Positions 1 through 11,700 of a stretch of 64,000 nt of DNA are shown in pieces. Numbering within the stretch: position 1 is the first letter of the stretch; each line of letters opens with the position of its first letter. The DNA is taken from positions 248,001-312,000 of the forward strand of contig NZ_WUMN01000003.1 in the NCBI RefSeq assembly GCF_009826935.1, in the 5' to 3' direction. This DNA is from Flavobacterium sp. Sd200. Its GTDB lineage: Bacteria > Bacteroidota > Bacteroidia > Flavobacteriales > Flavobacteriaceae. The translations under genes were made by a program, and so were the position numbers. The notes beneath the pieces were generated by a model. It was not told the DNA's origin, did no database searches, and saw only the letters and a program-made list of their open reading frames with translations.

Positions 1-1
1 G

Positions 2-3000
2 GTAACTACACCTGCTATACCATCATGTACCTCTATGCAAAATGCGGGGTCTGGTAATAACTGGACAACATCAAGCCCTGCAACAACAGGATTTACAAGT
101 AAAAATCTTACCTATGCATATCATTCTACTAATGCTGCAAACGCATGGTTTTATACAAATGGCATTAGTTTAACAGGTGGTACTTCTTATACAATTTCAT
201 ATAAATATGGTACCAGTGCAGCAACTACCTATGCAGAAAACTTAAGAGTTGCATATGGTACAACTGCAGTAAATACAGCAATGACAACTGTACTTGCTAC
301 TCATGCCGGTGTGCTTACCGGAGGTGCGGCATTATCTAATCAGGTTATATTTACAGCTCCTTCTACGGGTGTATTCTATTTTGGTTTCAATGTCTATTCT
401 ATAGCAGATAGAGCTTGGCTGTATGTAGATGATATTTCGGTTATTGTAACTCCAACATGTTACCCTCCTACAGCAGTAACTGCTTCGGCGGTGACAACAA
501 ACTCTGTTACTTTAAGCTGGACTGCTCCTACACAGGTAACGCCGGTTTCATACGAGTATGAAGTGCGTTCATCTGGTGTTGCAGGAAGTGGTGCTACCGG
601 CCTTGCGGCAAGCGGTAACCCAACTGCTGCTACAGTAAACGTTACAACAGGTTTAGTTTCTAATACAAGCTACACTGTATATGTGCGTTCATTCTGTGGA
701 GGATCTGATTACAGTGCTTGGACTGCTGCTTATACATTTAAAACAGAGTGTAATACTTTTACAACAGGATTTACACAAAATTTTGACAGTGTTGCTGTTG
801 GTGGTACAACAAATCCAAGCCTGCCTGATTGTTGGAGTTTTATAGACGGCGGTACAGGCTATGGTTACACATCTGCCACAACACCTAACTCTGCACCAAA
901 CAATTTCTATATATATAATAATGATGATAATGCAGGTAATTATATATTGGTGTCTCCGCAAACTGTAGATCTTGGTAATGGCACATATAGGGTAACTTTT
1001 TATGCAAGATCAAGTACTAATGGCTATGCATTACAATTTGGTACTTTGAGCGACAAAACAAATGCAGCTACATTTACTCTTCTGCAAACGATCACATTAA
1101 CAACTACTCACACAAGATATTCCTTTAATATTCCTGCCGGAACAAATGATTATTTTGGTTTCCGTCATGGTTTAGGGGGTACTTACAGAGGTGTTTACGT
1201 TGATAGTGTTGTTTATGAGCCTATACCTTCTTGTTTGCTTGAACCAGCAGGTACTTTTGCATCATCTGCAATTACATTATCGGGTGCTACAATAACATGG
1301 GGAGCTTCATCTCCTGCTGCACCTAACGGATATGAATATTACTATACAACAAATAGTGCTTTAAATCCTAATAATACTGCAGTAACAATAGCGGGTAGTA
1401 CAGCTGCCGGAGTATTGACTGCAAACCTTACAAGTTTATCGGCAGAAACCGTGCATTATTGGTGGGTACGTGCTGTGTGTGAAGACGGAACACCTGGAAT
1501 ATGGGTAAGTGGCGGAAGTTTCAATACAGGATACTGTATTTCTTCGTCATCTTCTACGTCTTATTATATTAACAATTTTGCCACAACTGGCGGAACCAGT
1601 AATATTACAAACAATGCTTCTGGTTATACTGCAGGCGGTTATGCTGATAACCGATCACAGGCAGTAACCCAGCAACAGGGAGGAACCGTTAATTTCACAT
1701 CTTCATTTACAGGTGGAACTTTTGGTTTCTCAGTGTGGGTAGACTGGAATAATGACCTTGATTTTGCAGATTCAGGAGAGCAGATGTTCGTTACATCAGG
1801 ATATGTAAGTTCTGTAACAAATAGCTTTATTGTACCTCTAACTGCGTCTGTAGGCAATCACCGCATGAGAATATTGGCGCATTTCAATAATACTGCACCG
1901 TCTAATCCTTGTTATACTGCTTACAACGGTGAAGCAGAAGATTATACTATAACAGTAACTGCACAACCTGCTTGTACAGGAACACCTGTTGCGGGTACTG
2001 TTAGTGCATCGGTTTCTACAATTTGTAATTCGGGAACATCTGTACTTACGGCTTCAGGCTTTACAACAGGTTTCGCAGGAATACAGCTTCAGTGGTATAA
2101 TTCAGCAGGAGCTATATCGGGTGCTACAAATGCAACATACACTACGCCAACATTAACGGCTACAGAAACGTATGTTTTAAGAGTTACTTGTACAGAAACA
2201 GGTCTTTACTCTCAAACAGCTCCTGTTACTGTTACTGTTAACACACCGCAGGTTACTGCTACTACCCCGGCTACAAGATGTGGAGATGGTACGGTAACGT
2301 TGTCTGCTACAGGATCTGCGGGAACCACATTAAACTGGTATGCTGCATCTACAGGAGGCACGGCACTATTTACCGGTGAGAATTTTACCACTCCGGTTTT
2401 ATCTGCTACAACTACTTATTATGTATCAGCAAGTATAGCAAGCTGTACATCTACACCTCGTGTAGCAGTTGCTGCTACTGTTACGGCTGCTCCTGCATTT
2501 GCTTTAAGTGCTTCAGCTATCAGTGCATGTTCGGGTTCTGCTTCTTCTACGGTAACTATTGCAAGCGGAAGTTCAGATTATGATTCATATGTATGGTCGC
2601 CATCTGTGGGTGTGTCTGGTAACAATACGTCGGGGTGGACATTTGCTCCGTCAGCTACTACGACTTATACTCTAACTGCTACCAATACAGTGTCTGGATG
2701 TGCTAAAATTGTTACTGTTGCTGTAACAGCTCTATCTGCTCCAAATGCTATTACAATAACATCTGCGACCACCCCAACAGGAGCAGATAGTTGTAGTCTT
2801 GAGTATATGCAGCTTTCAGCAAATGGAAATGTTGTAAATGATGTTGAGATACTAACACAAAACTTTAATACTACAACATTGCCTACAGGTTGGACTACTG
2901 AGATGGTAGGCACATATAATGCCTTCATAAGTTCAAATACTACTTCAGGAGGTAATACGTGGCCTTCTGCACCAGCAGGATATGGCGGTACAGGTTATGC

Positions 3001-5218
3001 AGTTTATTTCTATACTTATCTAATAAGCGCAGGTGCTTCGGGTGGTATGGAATCACCAGCCATTGATCTTAGTGGATATACATCTGCACAATTAAAGTTT
3101 TATATATTTAACGGTGATGGTACAGATGTATTGAAAGTATATGCCAAAAATGGAACGGGGGCTTATACTCAGTTAAATACTACTTCATATGGAGTATATA
3201 CCAGTTGGACTCAGATTACAATTGATTTAGCGTCCTTTACAGGTGCAGGATTTACTTCTGTAAAACTTAAGTTTGAGGGTACTTCTGATTATGGAAGTAC
3301 AAATATTGGACTTGATAATGTTCAGGTAATGGGAAGTCAGAATTTACCTGTTACATGGTCTCCTTTTACAGGACTTTATACAGATGCTGCGCTTAATACG
3401 CCTTATACAGGTACTAATGCAACAACGGTTTATGCTGCTCCAAGTGGATCTCAGCTTTACACAGCTACCGCTACAAATTCTAACGGATGTACTAAAACTG
3501 CCACAGCTACTGTAGAAAACTATGTTAAGCGTTATGTAGGTGCTAATACAAGTTGGACAACTCCTGCTAACTGGTTCCCGACAGGTGTTCCTACCTCTGC
3601 AGATTGTGTAAGCATCCCAACAGGAAAAAGCGTGACTGTTTCTACAGGAACAGCACTTACAAAGAACCTTACTGTTGCCTCAGGTGCTACCGTTACGGTT
3701 AATACTGGCGCTACACTTAGTGTAGAAAACAAGGTGACCAATAACGGTATTTTAGCTGTATTGAATAACGCTGCTCTTTTACAAAGCACAGCAGCTACTA
3801 CGAATAGCAATACAGGTAATGTTACCGTTATAAAAAACAGTAATGCATTATTCAGGTTAGACTATACTTTGTGGTCATCACCTGTAAGCGGCACCCAAAC
3901 CCTTGGAGAGTTCTCACCACAAACCACGGTAGGCCGTTTCTATGAGTATGGTATAGATGCAGGAGTGGAGCAATATCTAATCGTTCCTCCAACCACTACC
4001 TTTACATCGGCTAAGGGCTACCTTATCCGTATGCCGAACGGCAACCTTTCGGTTCCGGGTTATAATGCAGGCAGTGGCTCATACAGCTACATAGGAAGCT
4101 TTGTGGGTACACCGAACAACGGTAATGTAAGCATCCTTGCCTCTACGGCAGGCGACCGCTACACCGCAGTAGGTAACCCTTACCCATCGCCAATAAGCGT
4201 TGTAGACTTCTTTAACGGCAACAGTGGTGTTATAGATGCTACCTCTTCGCTGTACTTCTGGAGGAAGAAGAACAACTCGGCTACCTCGTCTTATGCCTCA
4301 TTGAACCTTACAGGCTTTACTGCCAACCAAAGCCAGTCGGTAGACGGTACAGGAGGACAGGGACAGTCAGGCTTCTATCCTAACAGTGGTCAGGATTATA
4401 ACTTAGGCTGGATCATATCACAGGGTCAGGGCTTCTTTGTTCAAACCAAATCAGCGCCAACAGCCACGCATATTACCTTTACAAACAGCATGAGGAGGGC
4501 AGCGCCAACCAATGGTCAGCAGTCATTCTTCAGGACCGGAGCCCCTGTCATGTCACGCTACTGGTTGAACCTTACCGATACCCAGGGAGGCTTTAGCCAG
4601 GCACTTGTTGCCTACAGCGAAAACACCACTATGGGCTTAGACTATGGTTATGACGGTAAGATACTGAACGATGGCGGCAGGGTAGCTTTATACTCTGTAG
4701 CTGAAGCTACCAACCTTAGCATACAGGCAAGGAGTGCATTTGTAGTGAGCGATGTTGTTCCTATGGGCTTTACAGCCTTGGCAGCAGGGCAGTACAGCAT
4801 TGCCATAGACCGCAAAGACGGGCTGTTTGACGAGGGTCAGGAAATCTACCTAAAAGACAACCTTCTGGGCACGGTGACCAGCCTTGAAGAGGCTTACACC
4901 TTTACCAGCGAGGCCGGTACGTTTAACGGCAGGTTTGAGGTGGTGTATGCAGCCAGCCCATCATTGGGAGACGACGACCATATCTTAAATGCCAACAGTG
5001 TTATGGTATTCAAGCAAGGCAATGGCATAGCCATCAACACAGGCTCAGCTGCAATGAACAGCGTAACGATCTACGACATACGCGGCCGTCAGCTATTCAC
5101 AAGGTCAGGCATCAATGCAACAGAGACAATTGTAAGCGGCCTGCAGGTAGAACAGCAGGTGCTTATTGTAGAGGTTGACACTGTAAAAGGAAAAGTCAGC
5201 AAACGCATAATTTTCTAA
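2..5218 (+). CDS. Giant T9SS-secreted adhesin-like protein, 5' end outside window
   Basis: The reading frame is open through the left window edge, so the gene starts upstream; an ATG at 35 is internal. In order by nucleotide position: a carbohydrate-binding-like anchor domain (to about 455), a fibronectin III module (460-750), a MAM-like domain (760-1230), a second FN3 (1235-1530), a GEVED-type domain with the calcium-site-like run WVDWNNDLDF (about 1535-1965), Ig-like repeats rich in Thr and Ser (1970-2800), another MAM/anchor domain (2850-3350), a linker with an NWFPTGVPT-type motif (3530-3620), then a C-terminal module. The extreme C-terminus, with IYDIRGRQL and a Lys/Arg-rich end, resembles the ChiA-type (type C) T9SS sorting domain. 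Expected location is the cell surface or outside the cell, as an adhesin or binding protein; no catalytic domain was recognised. The last roughly 480 residues are almost identical to those of the next gene. Confidence 0.85.
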   Translation, partial: VTTPAIPSCTSMQNAGSGNNWTTSSPATTGFTSKNLTYAYHSTNAANAWFYTNGISLTGGTSYTISYKYGTSAATTYAENLRVAYGTTAVNTAMTTVLATHAGVLTGGAALSNQVIFTAPSTGVFYFGFNVYSIADRAWLYVDDISVIVTPTCYPPTAVTASAVTTNSVTLSWTAPTQVTPVSYEYEVRSSGVAGSGATGLAASGNPTAATVNVTTGLVSNTSYTVYVRSFCGGSDYSAWTAAYTFKTECNTFTTGFTQNFDSVAVGGTTNPSLPDCWSFIDGGTGYGYTSATTPNSAPNNFYIYNNDDNAGNYILVSPQTVDLGNGTYRVTFYARSSTNGYALQFGTLSDKTNAATFTLLQTITLTTTHTRYSFNIPAGTNDYFGFRHGLGGTYRGVYVDSVVYEPIPSCLLEPAGTFASSAITLSGATITWGASSPAAPNGYEYYYTTNSALNPNNTAVTIAGSTAAGVLTANLTSLSAETVHYWWVRAVCEDGTPGIWVSGGSFNTGYCISSSSSTSYYINNFATTGGTSNITNNASGYTAGGYADNRSQAVTQQQGGTVNFTSSFTGGTFGFSVWVDWNNDLDFADSGEQMFVTSGYVSSVTNSFIVPLTASVGNHRMRILAHFNNTAPSNPCYTAYNGEAEDYTITVTAQPACTGTPVAGTVSASVSTICNSGTSVLTASGFTTGFAGIQLQWYNSAGAISGATNATYTTPTLTATETYVLRVTCTETGLYSQTAPVTVTVNTPQVTATTPATRCGDGTVTLSATGSAGTTLNWYAASTGGTALFTGENFTTPVLSATTTYYVSASIASCTSTPRVAVAATVTAAPAFALSASAISACSGSASSTVTIASGSSDYDSYVWSPSVGVSGNNTSGWTFAPSATTTYTLTATNTVSGCAKIVTVAVTALSAPNAITITSATTPTGADSCSLEYMQLSANGNVVNDVEILTQNFNTTTLPTGWTTEMVGTYNAFISSNTTSGGNTWPSAPAGYGGTGYAVYFYTYLISAGASGGMESPAIDLSGYTSAQLKFYIFNGDGTDVLKVYAKNGTGAYTQLNTTSYGVYTSWTQITIDLASFTGAGFTSVKLKFEGTSDYGSTNIGLDNVQVMGSQNLPVTWSPFTGLYTDAALNTPYTGTNATTVYAAPSGSQLYTATATNSNGCTKTATATVENYVKRYVGANTSWTTPANWFPTGVPTSADCVSIPTGKSVTVSTGTALTKNLTVASGATVTVNTGATLSVENKVTNNGILAVLNNAALLQSTAATTNSNTGNVTVIKNSNALFRLDYTLWSSPVSGTQTLGEFSPQTTVGRFYEYGIDAGVEQYLIVPPTTTFTSAKGYLIRMPNGNLSVPGYNAGSGSYSYIGSFVGTPNNGNVSILASTAGDRYTAVGNPYPSPISVVDFFNGNSGVIDATSSLYFWRKKNNSATSSYASLNLTGFTANQSQSVDGTGGQGQSGFYPNSGQDYNLGWIISQGQGFFVQTKSAPTATHITFTNSMRRAAPTNGQQSFFRTGAPVMSRYWLNLTDTQGGFSQALVAYSENTTMGLDYGYDGKILNDGGRVALYSVAEATNLSIQARSAFVVSDVVPMGFTALAAGQYSIAIDRKDGLFDEGQEIYLKDNLLGTVTSLEEAYTFTSEAGTFNGRFEVVYAASPSLGDDDHILNANSVMVFKQGNGIAINTGSAAMNSVTIYDIRGRQLFTRSGINATETIVSGLQVEQQVLIVEVDTVKGKVSKRIIF

Positions 5219-5288
5219 TCCCCCGGTTGCTTTAAACAAGCATCCAAAACTTAAATCCCCACGCAGCGCGTGGGGATTTTGTTTTTAT
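3767..5288 (+). repeat. Direct repeat, copy 1 (adhesin 3' module plus terminator)
   Basis: This 1522-bp segment matches 12305-13826 without any indel at a constant offset of 8538 bp. It covers the shared C-terminal module of both giant genes, the stop codon, the 3' UTR and the terminator, and identity ends just beyond the T-run. By eye only about 15 to 17 of some 480 residues differ. Confidence 0.95.
5253..5286 (+). terminator. Rho-independent terminator of first giant gene
   Basis: A perfect 12-bp stem (5253-5264 with 5268-5279, AAATCCCCACGC arm) closes a three-base loop and is followed by a T-rich run. The same hairpin occurs after the second giant gene. Confidence 0.9.
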
Positions 5289-5632
5289 AGTAATTTGTTG
5301 TGTTAATGCTTTTGGTGTTTTTGTTTTAAAAGTGTTAAAAATTTTAATTGTGTTAATAGTTGTATTTTAATTTTTAAAACGTAAAAAGTTAAATTCAAAT
5401 TCTTAAGGTAAAATAATTTTTGTTAATGATTTTCACTACTAGGTTCATCTATCATATGGTGCTTTTTTGTCGGTTATTTTTGCTTTTAGTCTGTATTTAT
5501 GTAATTTTTAGTTAATTACTTTCTGTGTTTTCATAATTATAACAGGTTTTTTTATAATTAAATTTCACTAAAAAATACAAATATGTTAATTTATCGTGTT
5601 AACTCATAAGGTAGAAATCAAATAGCAAAATA

Positions 5633-5648
5633 ACGAAATCGATTTCGT
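5633..5648. promoter_or_regulatory. 16-bp perfect palindrome upstream of second giant gene
   Basis: The 513-bp spacer 5219-5731 carries the first gene's terminator and is otherwise very AT-rich with no gene seen. It contains the perfect palindrome ACGAAATCGATTTCGT about 85 bp before the ATG at 5732, a size and place suited to a dimeric regulator. No convincing Shine-Dalgarno sequence precedes the ATG, which is usual in this phylum. The regulator is unknown. Confidence 0.45.
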
Positions 5649-5731
5649 AAATTATTTAATAATTATTTGAGGTGAATGTTAAATCATTATTAATAATGTT
5701 AAATTTAGAGATATTTTAAAATATTTATACA

Positions 5732-8700
5732 ATGGAAAAAAACTACAACTTGTTCCCGCGAGTTATGAGCGAGCAATCGCTGCCGAGGGGGAGCAGTAGC
5801 ACAACCATTCCCAACTGGTGTGTTACATTTATGAAAAGGCATTCGGTGCTGTGGACGGCATTGATGTTATTAACAAGCATGGCGTCCTGGTCTCAAATAG
5901 GCTTGCCTTACACGGAGAATTTCTCAACGATTGCGGCAGCTAATGGCCTTCCTACGGTTGCAGGAGGGGCGTGGACAAGATCCGGAACTACTGCTAATCA
6001 ACCTACTTACATTGCTAATCAGGCTACTTATAACAGGAGTGGCAATGGCGACACAAGATTTATTGCGTTCAGGTATGATAACAGTACCAGATATTATTTT
6101 GTTGGACCTTTTGCTCTTTCAACAGGTACTTCATATACGGCGAGTTGTTTGTATAAGGCGGACGGATTAACGGGCTTTGGACCATTGGCTTTAACTTATG
6201 GTACTACCGCAGCAGCAGGCACACAGACCAACACAATTGCATCTGTTGCTGCGGATATTGTAAACGCAAATTATGCAACTCTAACGGGTGCTTTTACAGT
6301 AGGCACTACCGGAAATTATTATTTAGCAATACGTTGTACGGCTAATGGTAACCCCTGGTACTTATCAGTAGATGATTTCAGCCTTAATGTAACTCCGGCC
6401 TGCGTTGCACCTACTGGGCTTGCAGCGACACTTACTTCGGCTACTACTGCTAATGTTAGCTGGAACACAGTAGCTTCTGCAACAAGTGGCTACGAATACG
6501 CGGTAACCACATCATCTACACCACCGGCAAGCGGTACTTCTACTACAAGTACATCAGTAAGTGGGGTTGCTGTGGTTGCGAATACAAATTATCTTCATGT
6601 GCGTTCTAATTGTGCTACAAATGGGTATAGTGCCTGGACTACTTATTCATTCTATGTAGGCTATTGTACGCCTGCACCTATATCTGTAGATGGAACAGGG
6701 ATAACGAATGTTACTATGGGCACTATAAATAATACTACAGGAGCAGAAACGGGTAATTATGGTAATTATTCGAGTATGATAGTTTCTGTTGGTCAGGGTG
6801 TCACACAATCAGTAAATATTACTTACAGGACTGGTTATACCTATGGAACAAAAATTTGGGTAGACTGGAATGATGATTTTGATTTTACAGACTCAGGAGA
6901 ACTTGTATATACAGGTCTTTCTACAGATGCAAATCCTACTACGTTAGCTGCCAGTTTTACTGTGCCGTTAACTGCTGCGTTGGGCAACCACCGACTGAGG
7001 ATAGGAGGAACAGATACTGATTCTGGTCCTGATACACCTTGTTATACAGGTACATATGGTGCTTTTGAAGACTATACTCTAAATGTTACATTACCACCAA
7101 GCTGTACAGCCCCTACAGGTGTAACGGCTACTGCTACAAGCAGTAGTGTAACAGCTTCCTGGACGGCCTCCACCAGTACTCCAAGTGGTGGTTACCAATA
7201 CGAAATAAGAACATCAGGAGCTGCAGGAAGTGGGGCAACAGGCCTTATTACCAGCGGTACTGAAACCGGTACTACACACACATTCACAAGTCTTTCGGGT
7301 TCAACCAATTATTTTGTTTATTTAAGGTCTGATTGCGGTAGCGGTGATTACAGCTCATGGGTATCTGTTAGTGCAACTACGTTACTTGCCAATGATGCAT
7401 GTACTGATGCTATTGCGGTTACTTGTGGTAGCTCTACATCAGGTACAACAGTCGGGGCTACAAACGAAAATATGACAGTTTGTGGTATTTCAGGTGTGAC
7501 CTTACAAAATACTCCCGGAGTGTGGTATAAATATGTAAGTGACGGTAGTGATGTAACATTTACTACTTGTTCTACTACTTCCGGAGACTCCAGAATTGCT
7601 GTATATACAGGCACATGCGGTGCATTGACGTGCGTAGCAGGGAATGATGATAATAATAGCTGTAGTGGTAACACATTATCATCAGAAGTATTGGTAAGTA
7701 CAACATCAGGAACCACTTATTATGTATTGGTTTATTCATTTACATTTAGTCCGGGAACCAATCCTATTAACTTTATCCTAAATGTAAATTGTGTAGCACC
7801 ATGTACACCGGCTACCGGTAACGATGAGTGTGCTACTGCAAGCGCTCTTACAGTAGGGACTGCGTTGAACACAAATAATACATGTTCAACACCAAGTGCC
7901 AATACATATCCTACTTGTGGCAATCAGTTTGGAACATATTATGATACCTGGTATACTTTTAATTCAGGTTCTAATACTTCTTTAGAAATATCTACAACAA
8001 CGTTATCTCCTGTAGTTGTAGGTTATGCTTTATATTCAGGTACATGTGGTTCATTAACATCAGTTGCCTGTACGCTTACAGGCACATCATCTATTGTTAC
8101 TGTAACAGCAAATACTACATACTATGTTAGGGCTATTTCTAACTCAGCTGCTAACAGGGGTAATTTTACCTTGTTAGTAAAAGCACCGTGTTTTGCTCCT
8201 ACAGGTTTAACGGTAGCACCATCTCACAATTTTGCTACAGTTTCCTGGACGGCATCTACAAGTGCACCGTCTGGAGGGTATGAGTATGAAGTTCGCAGTA
8301 GCGGAGCAGCTGGTAGTGGTGCTACAGGTTTAGTGGCATCTGGTACGGCATCATCTACATTCAATGTTAGCGGATTAACTCCTCAAACAACTTACACAGC
8401 ATATGTAAGATCAGTTTGTGGTACAGGTGATTACAGCTCATGGGCTCAGGCTACAATAACAACCACAGCTTCATGTGTAGCGCCTACAGCTCTTACAACC
8501 ACAGCATATGCTACAACTGTAGATGTAAGCTGGACACCTCCTGCTGCAGGAGTTATACCAGCGGGCTATGAGTATGCCGTAACAACATCTGCAACTGCTC
8601 CTGCATCAGGAACATTTACAAGTGCAACTTCTGTAACCGGAATTTCTGTTTCACCTTCAACCTCATATTACCTTCACGTAAGGAGCAGTTGTGGTGGCGG

Positions 8701-11700
8701 AGATTACAGTGCATGGACAAACAGGGCGTTTACAACTCCTGCTTTATGTGCGGTGCCTACTGCTTTAACGTCTACAGTAACGTCTACGACTGCCACTATT
8801 GGCTGGACAGCTCCAACAACTCCTCCGTCTGGCGGATATGTTTATGAGCTAAGGACATCAGGTGCAGCGGGAAGCGGCGCTACAGGCCTTGTTACTACAG
8901 GTACAGAAACAGGAACATCGCATACTTTTACAAGTCTTTCATCGAGTACAGCTTATACCCTATATGTTCGTTCTGATTGTGGAAGTGATACATACAGTAC
9001 ATGGACACAAAGAGCGTTTACTACTACTTATCTTAATGACGCTATTGCTGATGCCATTGCTGTTAGTTGTGGGCAAACGTATACAGGTTCTACAGCAAAT
9101 GCTACTAATGACCAACCAAACCCTGCGGTATTTGGAGTTAATAATACTGCAAGCCCTAACGTTTGGTACACATATACTGGTACTGGTACTCCACAGCAAA
9201 TTACTGCAAGTTTATGTGGCTCATCTTTTGATACTGCAATTTTAATAGCCACAGGAACCCCTGGTAACCTTACTTATATTGCTGGTAATGATGATAGCAC
9301 AGCATGTGGGGCAAACTCTATACAATCTGAAGTTATATTTAATTCAGATGGAACTACTACTTACTATATTATGGTAAGAAGTTTTATGACTGCTACCGGT
9401 AGTTTTACATTAAATATTACATGTTCAGCTCTTTGTACACCAGTGGCAACTAACGATGAGTGTGCTAACGCAACAACTTTAACGGTTGGTACTGCTTTAG
9501 CTACAAATAATACTTGTGCTTCTGCAAGTTCACAATCTTATCCAACATGTGGACCAAGCCAGTTTGCTTCTTATTATGATACATGGTATACTTTTAATTC
9601 CGGTTCTAATACTGTTTTAGAAGTATCAGCTACAGCAACAACTACAGCAACTGTAGGCTATGCGGTTTATTCAGGTACATGTGCCGGAACCCTAACTCAG
9701 ATAGGATGTAGTAATACAGGTGTTGCTGCGAATATTACATTAACTGCCAATACGGTTTATTATTTAAGAGCTTTTTCTACTACAACCGGAGCAAGAGGAG
9801 ATTTTTCTTTATTGGTAAAAGTTCCTTGTCTTATACCTACTTCAATAACTGTTGCAGCTACATCTACCACTGCAGCTACAGTAAACTGGACAGCATCTGC
9901 AAGTGCACCAACTTCATATGAATATGAAGTGCGTTCATCAGGCGCTGTTGGTAGTGGTGCAACAGGTCTTGTAGCAAGTGGAATCGTTACCGGAACTTCA
10001 TTAAGCCTTACAGGCCTGCCATCAAATACTTATCTGGAGGTATATGTGCGCTCGGTTTGTAGCACTGGCAATTACAGCCCATGGACAGGAGCTTATTTCT
10101 CTGTGCCATACTGTTTTCCGGCTGCTGAGTATATAGGAACAGTTTACATTTCAGATTTCTCTACTACAAATGGTTATGCTAACATTGCTAATAACACAGG
10201 TACAGATACAACGCTTTATATAAATTATCCTACTATGGCAGTTAGCCAGTCTGCAGGTAATACATTTAATTATAGTATTGTTGTACCTGCTTATACTGTG
10301 GCAGCCATCTGGGTTGATTGGAATAACGATTTTGATTTTGATGACCCGGGTGAAAAAGTTGCAACACATAATGGCTATGGCTTTGGTGCAACTACCTTTA
10401 CCGGGACTATAACCGTGCCGGCAGGTACAGCACTTGGCAGTTATAAAATGAGGGTTCGCTCCGGTGATGCATTTGAAGATACTGCCGGAACAGCATGTAG
10501 TTTGTATTATGAAGGTCAAACCGAAGATTACACTGTTAATGTGGTTACACCTCCGTCATGTTACATACCAACAGGGGCTACAGCAACGCCTACTTCTTTT
10601 ACTGCGGCTGCCTTCAGTTGGACAGCGCCTACAGCAGGAACTACTCCAGTTGGTTATGAATATGCTGTAACGAATTCGATAACTCCTCCGGCATCAGGTA
10701 CTGAGACTACAGCTACCACTGCAACAGCGGAAAGTTTAACGATCAACGCTTACTATTATTTGCACGTAAGAACAAATTGCGGAACAAATTACAGTGATTG
10801 GACTACAATATCATTTTATCAGGGATATTGTATACCATCACCTCAGTCTGTAGATGGTTTAGGTATAACGAATGTAACAATGGGTACTATTAATAATACT
10901 ACCGGATCTGAACCTGGCTATTATGGTAATTACAGCAGCCAGATTACAGATACTGCCAGAAGTACCTCTGTTAACTTCAGTATTACCTACGCAACAGGAT
11001 TTACATATGGTACAAAAATATGGATTGACTGGAATAACGATCTTGATTTTACAGATGCAGGAGAACTTGTATATACAGGACTTTCTACAGCTGCAAACCC
11101 TACAACTTTAACAGGGTCGTTTACAATTCCTCTGACAGCTTCTTTAGGATACCACCGTATAAGGATTGGTGGCACAGACCTTGATTCAGGGCCAGATACT
11201 CCTTGTTATTCAGGTACCTATGGTGTGTTTGAAGATTACACAATAAATGTAACAGAAGCACCTACCTGTAATGTTCCTACATCAGTTACAGCATCGGTTA
11301 CTTCTGTAACAACGGCAACTGTAAACTGGGTAGCACCTGCAACAGGAACGCCAACAGGTTATGAGTATTATTATAGTACGACTAATGCCACACCTTCGGC
11401 CGGAGCAACTATAAACGGCAGTGTAGGAGCAGGAGTATTGACTGCAAATGTTAGTAGTCTAAGCCCTAGTACTACTTATTATGTATGGGTAAGGTCTGAT
11501 TGTGGCGGTACCGATAAATCTGCTTGGGCAGGACCGGCTACGTTTACAACACCATGTGATGCTTTAGCGACATTCCCTTTTACTGAAACTTTTGAAACAG
11601 CAAGTACTTCAAGGTCATGTTGGTCTCAGGTTCAGGTAGATGGAACTGCAAGCTGGACGTATGCTACAGGAGCCGGAGGCGGAACTGTAACAGCTGCACA

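Noticed and set aside
689..961. Minus-strand open frames across both giant adhesin genes (for example 689-961, 7348-7716, 10151-10519)
   Set aside because: They lie antisense to long, domain-rich genes of low-complexity Thr/Ser codons, and their products have no recognisable motifs or start signals.
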